Shown here: positions 63,457 through 64,000 of the stretch, piece by piece
How positions within the stretch are numbered: position 1 is the stretch's first letter
Layout of the letters: each line of letters opens with the position of its first letter
DNA from: Cellvibrio sp. PSBB006
GTDB taxonomy: Bacteria; Pseudomonadota; Gammaproteobacteria; Pseudomonadales; Cellvibrionaceae
Length of the DNA stretch: 64,000 nucleotides
Assembly: GCF_002162135.1 (NCBI RefSeq)
Contig: NZ_CP021382.1
Location: 3,098,001-3,162,000 of the forward strand
Direction: 5' to 3'
Notes under the pieces: model-generated
What the model was told of the DNA's origin: nothing
Databases searched by the model: none
What the model saw: only the letters and a program-made list of their open reading frames with translations
Program-made: the position numbers and the translations under genes

Positions 63457-64000
63457 TATATGGCGATCTGCCGCCAGTCGGCAACCGTATTTGTTGGCAT
63501 GAAGCCGCGCAGGAAGAGCTGCCGTCATTCATCGACTACCAACCGCTGTGGCTGGACTGCGGAACATCCGCCTTGGCGGTTGCCCTTTTGGCGGCAAAGG
63601 CGAAGCATCCTGAAATAAGCGCGCCGGAAGTTATTGTTCCAGCTTATTGCTGCCCGGATCTGGTAGCGGCGGCAAATTTTGCCGGCGTTAAGGTGGTAGT
63701 TGTTGATATTGCGAAGGCAGATCCAGCATTGGATACAAATGCCTTGCAAGCTTCCATCAGCGACAGCACGGTGGCAATTATCGCGGTAAATTTTCTTGGT
63801 ATTTGCGACAATTTAGCCGCACTTACCCAGCTGCGACAACAGCACCCGCACATCAGCCTCATCGAAGATAATGCCCAGTGGTTTCCTGATGCAGAAGCGT
63901 TTTCGAGCCTGATGGGTGATTATGTGGTGTTTTCTTTCGGGCGCGGCAAACCGCTCAGTTTGTTAGGTGGTGGCTTGTTGTTGGCAAAAGCCGAGCCTCA
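63435..64000 (+). CDS. DegT/DnrJ/EryC1/StrS-type aminotransferase-like protein (3' partial)
   Basis: The frame starts with GTG at 63435, 22 bases inside the end of the GT2 gene, and is open to the window edge (188 codons). It has the pyridoxal-phosphate fold of sugar aminotransferases. VIVPAYCCPDLVAAA is the N-terminal substrate loop, LIEDNAQWF supplies the cofactor-binding Asp, and FSFGRGKPLSLLGGG carries the presumed Schiff-base Lys. Members make amino sugars for surface glycans. TTG at 63453 is an alternative start. The rest lies beyond the window. Confidence 0.78.
   Translation, partial: MEAFGALIYGDLPPVGNRICWHEAAQEELPSFIDYQPLWLDCGTSALAVALLAAKAKHPEISAPEVIVPAYCCPDLVAAANFAGVKVVVVDIAKADPALDTNALQASISDSTVAIIAVNFLGICDNLAALTQLRQQHPHISLIEDNAQWFPDAEAFSSLMGDYVVFSFGRGKPLSLLGGGLLLAKAEP

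Noticed and set aside
33902..64000. PEP-CTERM sorting tail on any exported protein
   Set aside because: The exported candidates end without a Pro-Glu-Pro plus helix plus basic tail; the beta-helix protein ends in a lysine-rich polar segment.
1..64000. CRISPR array, tRNA, rRNA, insertion sequence or phage gene
   Set aside because: No regularly spaced repeats, cloverleaf-like sequence, transposase or integrase was found on reading both strands.

Overview
The window reads as chromosomal DNA of a marine or soil gammaproteobacterium, most likely of the Cellvibrio/Teredinibacter/Saccharophagus type. The reasons are a Rep helicase and cytochrome c5 of gammaproteobacterial type, a TonB-receptor/SapC/halogenase/JmjC-cupin locus, and an exosortase A (XrtA)-associated exopolysaccharide locus. 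This placement is inferred from gene content, not from a phylogenetic marker. I saw no rRNA, tRNA, CRISPR array or insertion sequence.

Region 1 (1-20470, + strand) is a compact trans-AT polyketide/NRPS-like cluster. It opens with an export module: the end of an MMPL/RND transporter, a LolA-like lipoprotein-sorting protein in the same frame, and an outer-membrane beta-barrel. Next come a 2085-residue megasynthase (ACP-KS-PCP-C-FkbH-ACP), a KS-KR-PCP megasynthase split by a one-base frameshift, and a free-standing AT-AT-ER protein whose ER has lost its cofactor motif. A metallo-beta-lactamase-fold hydrolase, a flavodoxin-fold reductase and an amidohydrolase follow. No adenylation domain, thioesterase or phosphopantetheinyl transferase is visible. 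The C-FkbH-ACP module has a glyceryl-loading domain where an NRPS would have its adenylation domain, and it is the most distinctive element of the window.

Region 2 (20519-24534) holds housekeeping genes: a REC-GGDEF-EAL protein with an intact cyclase and a decayed EAL domain, divergent from rep. The C-terminus of rep is broken by another one-base homopolymer deficit. Two such lesions in conserved genes suggest homopolymer undercalling in the assembly, which matters for reading the PKS frameshift.

Region 3 (24688-33405) is a TonB-dependent receptor locus. On the minus strand the receptor is followed by a strong terminator, then a flavin-dependent halogenase, a SapC protein, a JmjC/cupin-like protein and a second halogenase. 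A DUF6445-type protein converges on them.

Region 4 (33902-64000) begins with a cytochrome c5 and then the XrtA-associated regulators prsK-prsR and the TPR lipoprotein prsT. After these come FemAB-like proteins, two polysaccharide deacetylases, an ATP-grasp protein, many glycosyltransferases, an LMW phosphotyrosine phosphatase, an O-antigen-ligase-like membrane protein, an asparagine-synthase-like amidotransferase, a secreted Ig/beta-helix protein, an ABC half-transporter and a truncated DegT-family aminotransferase. The exosortase, polysaccharide export proteins and PEP-CTERM substrates are not in the window. Base composition becomes visibly more AT-rich from about 47.9 to 61 kb, as is common for polysaccharide loci that exchange by transfer.
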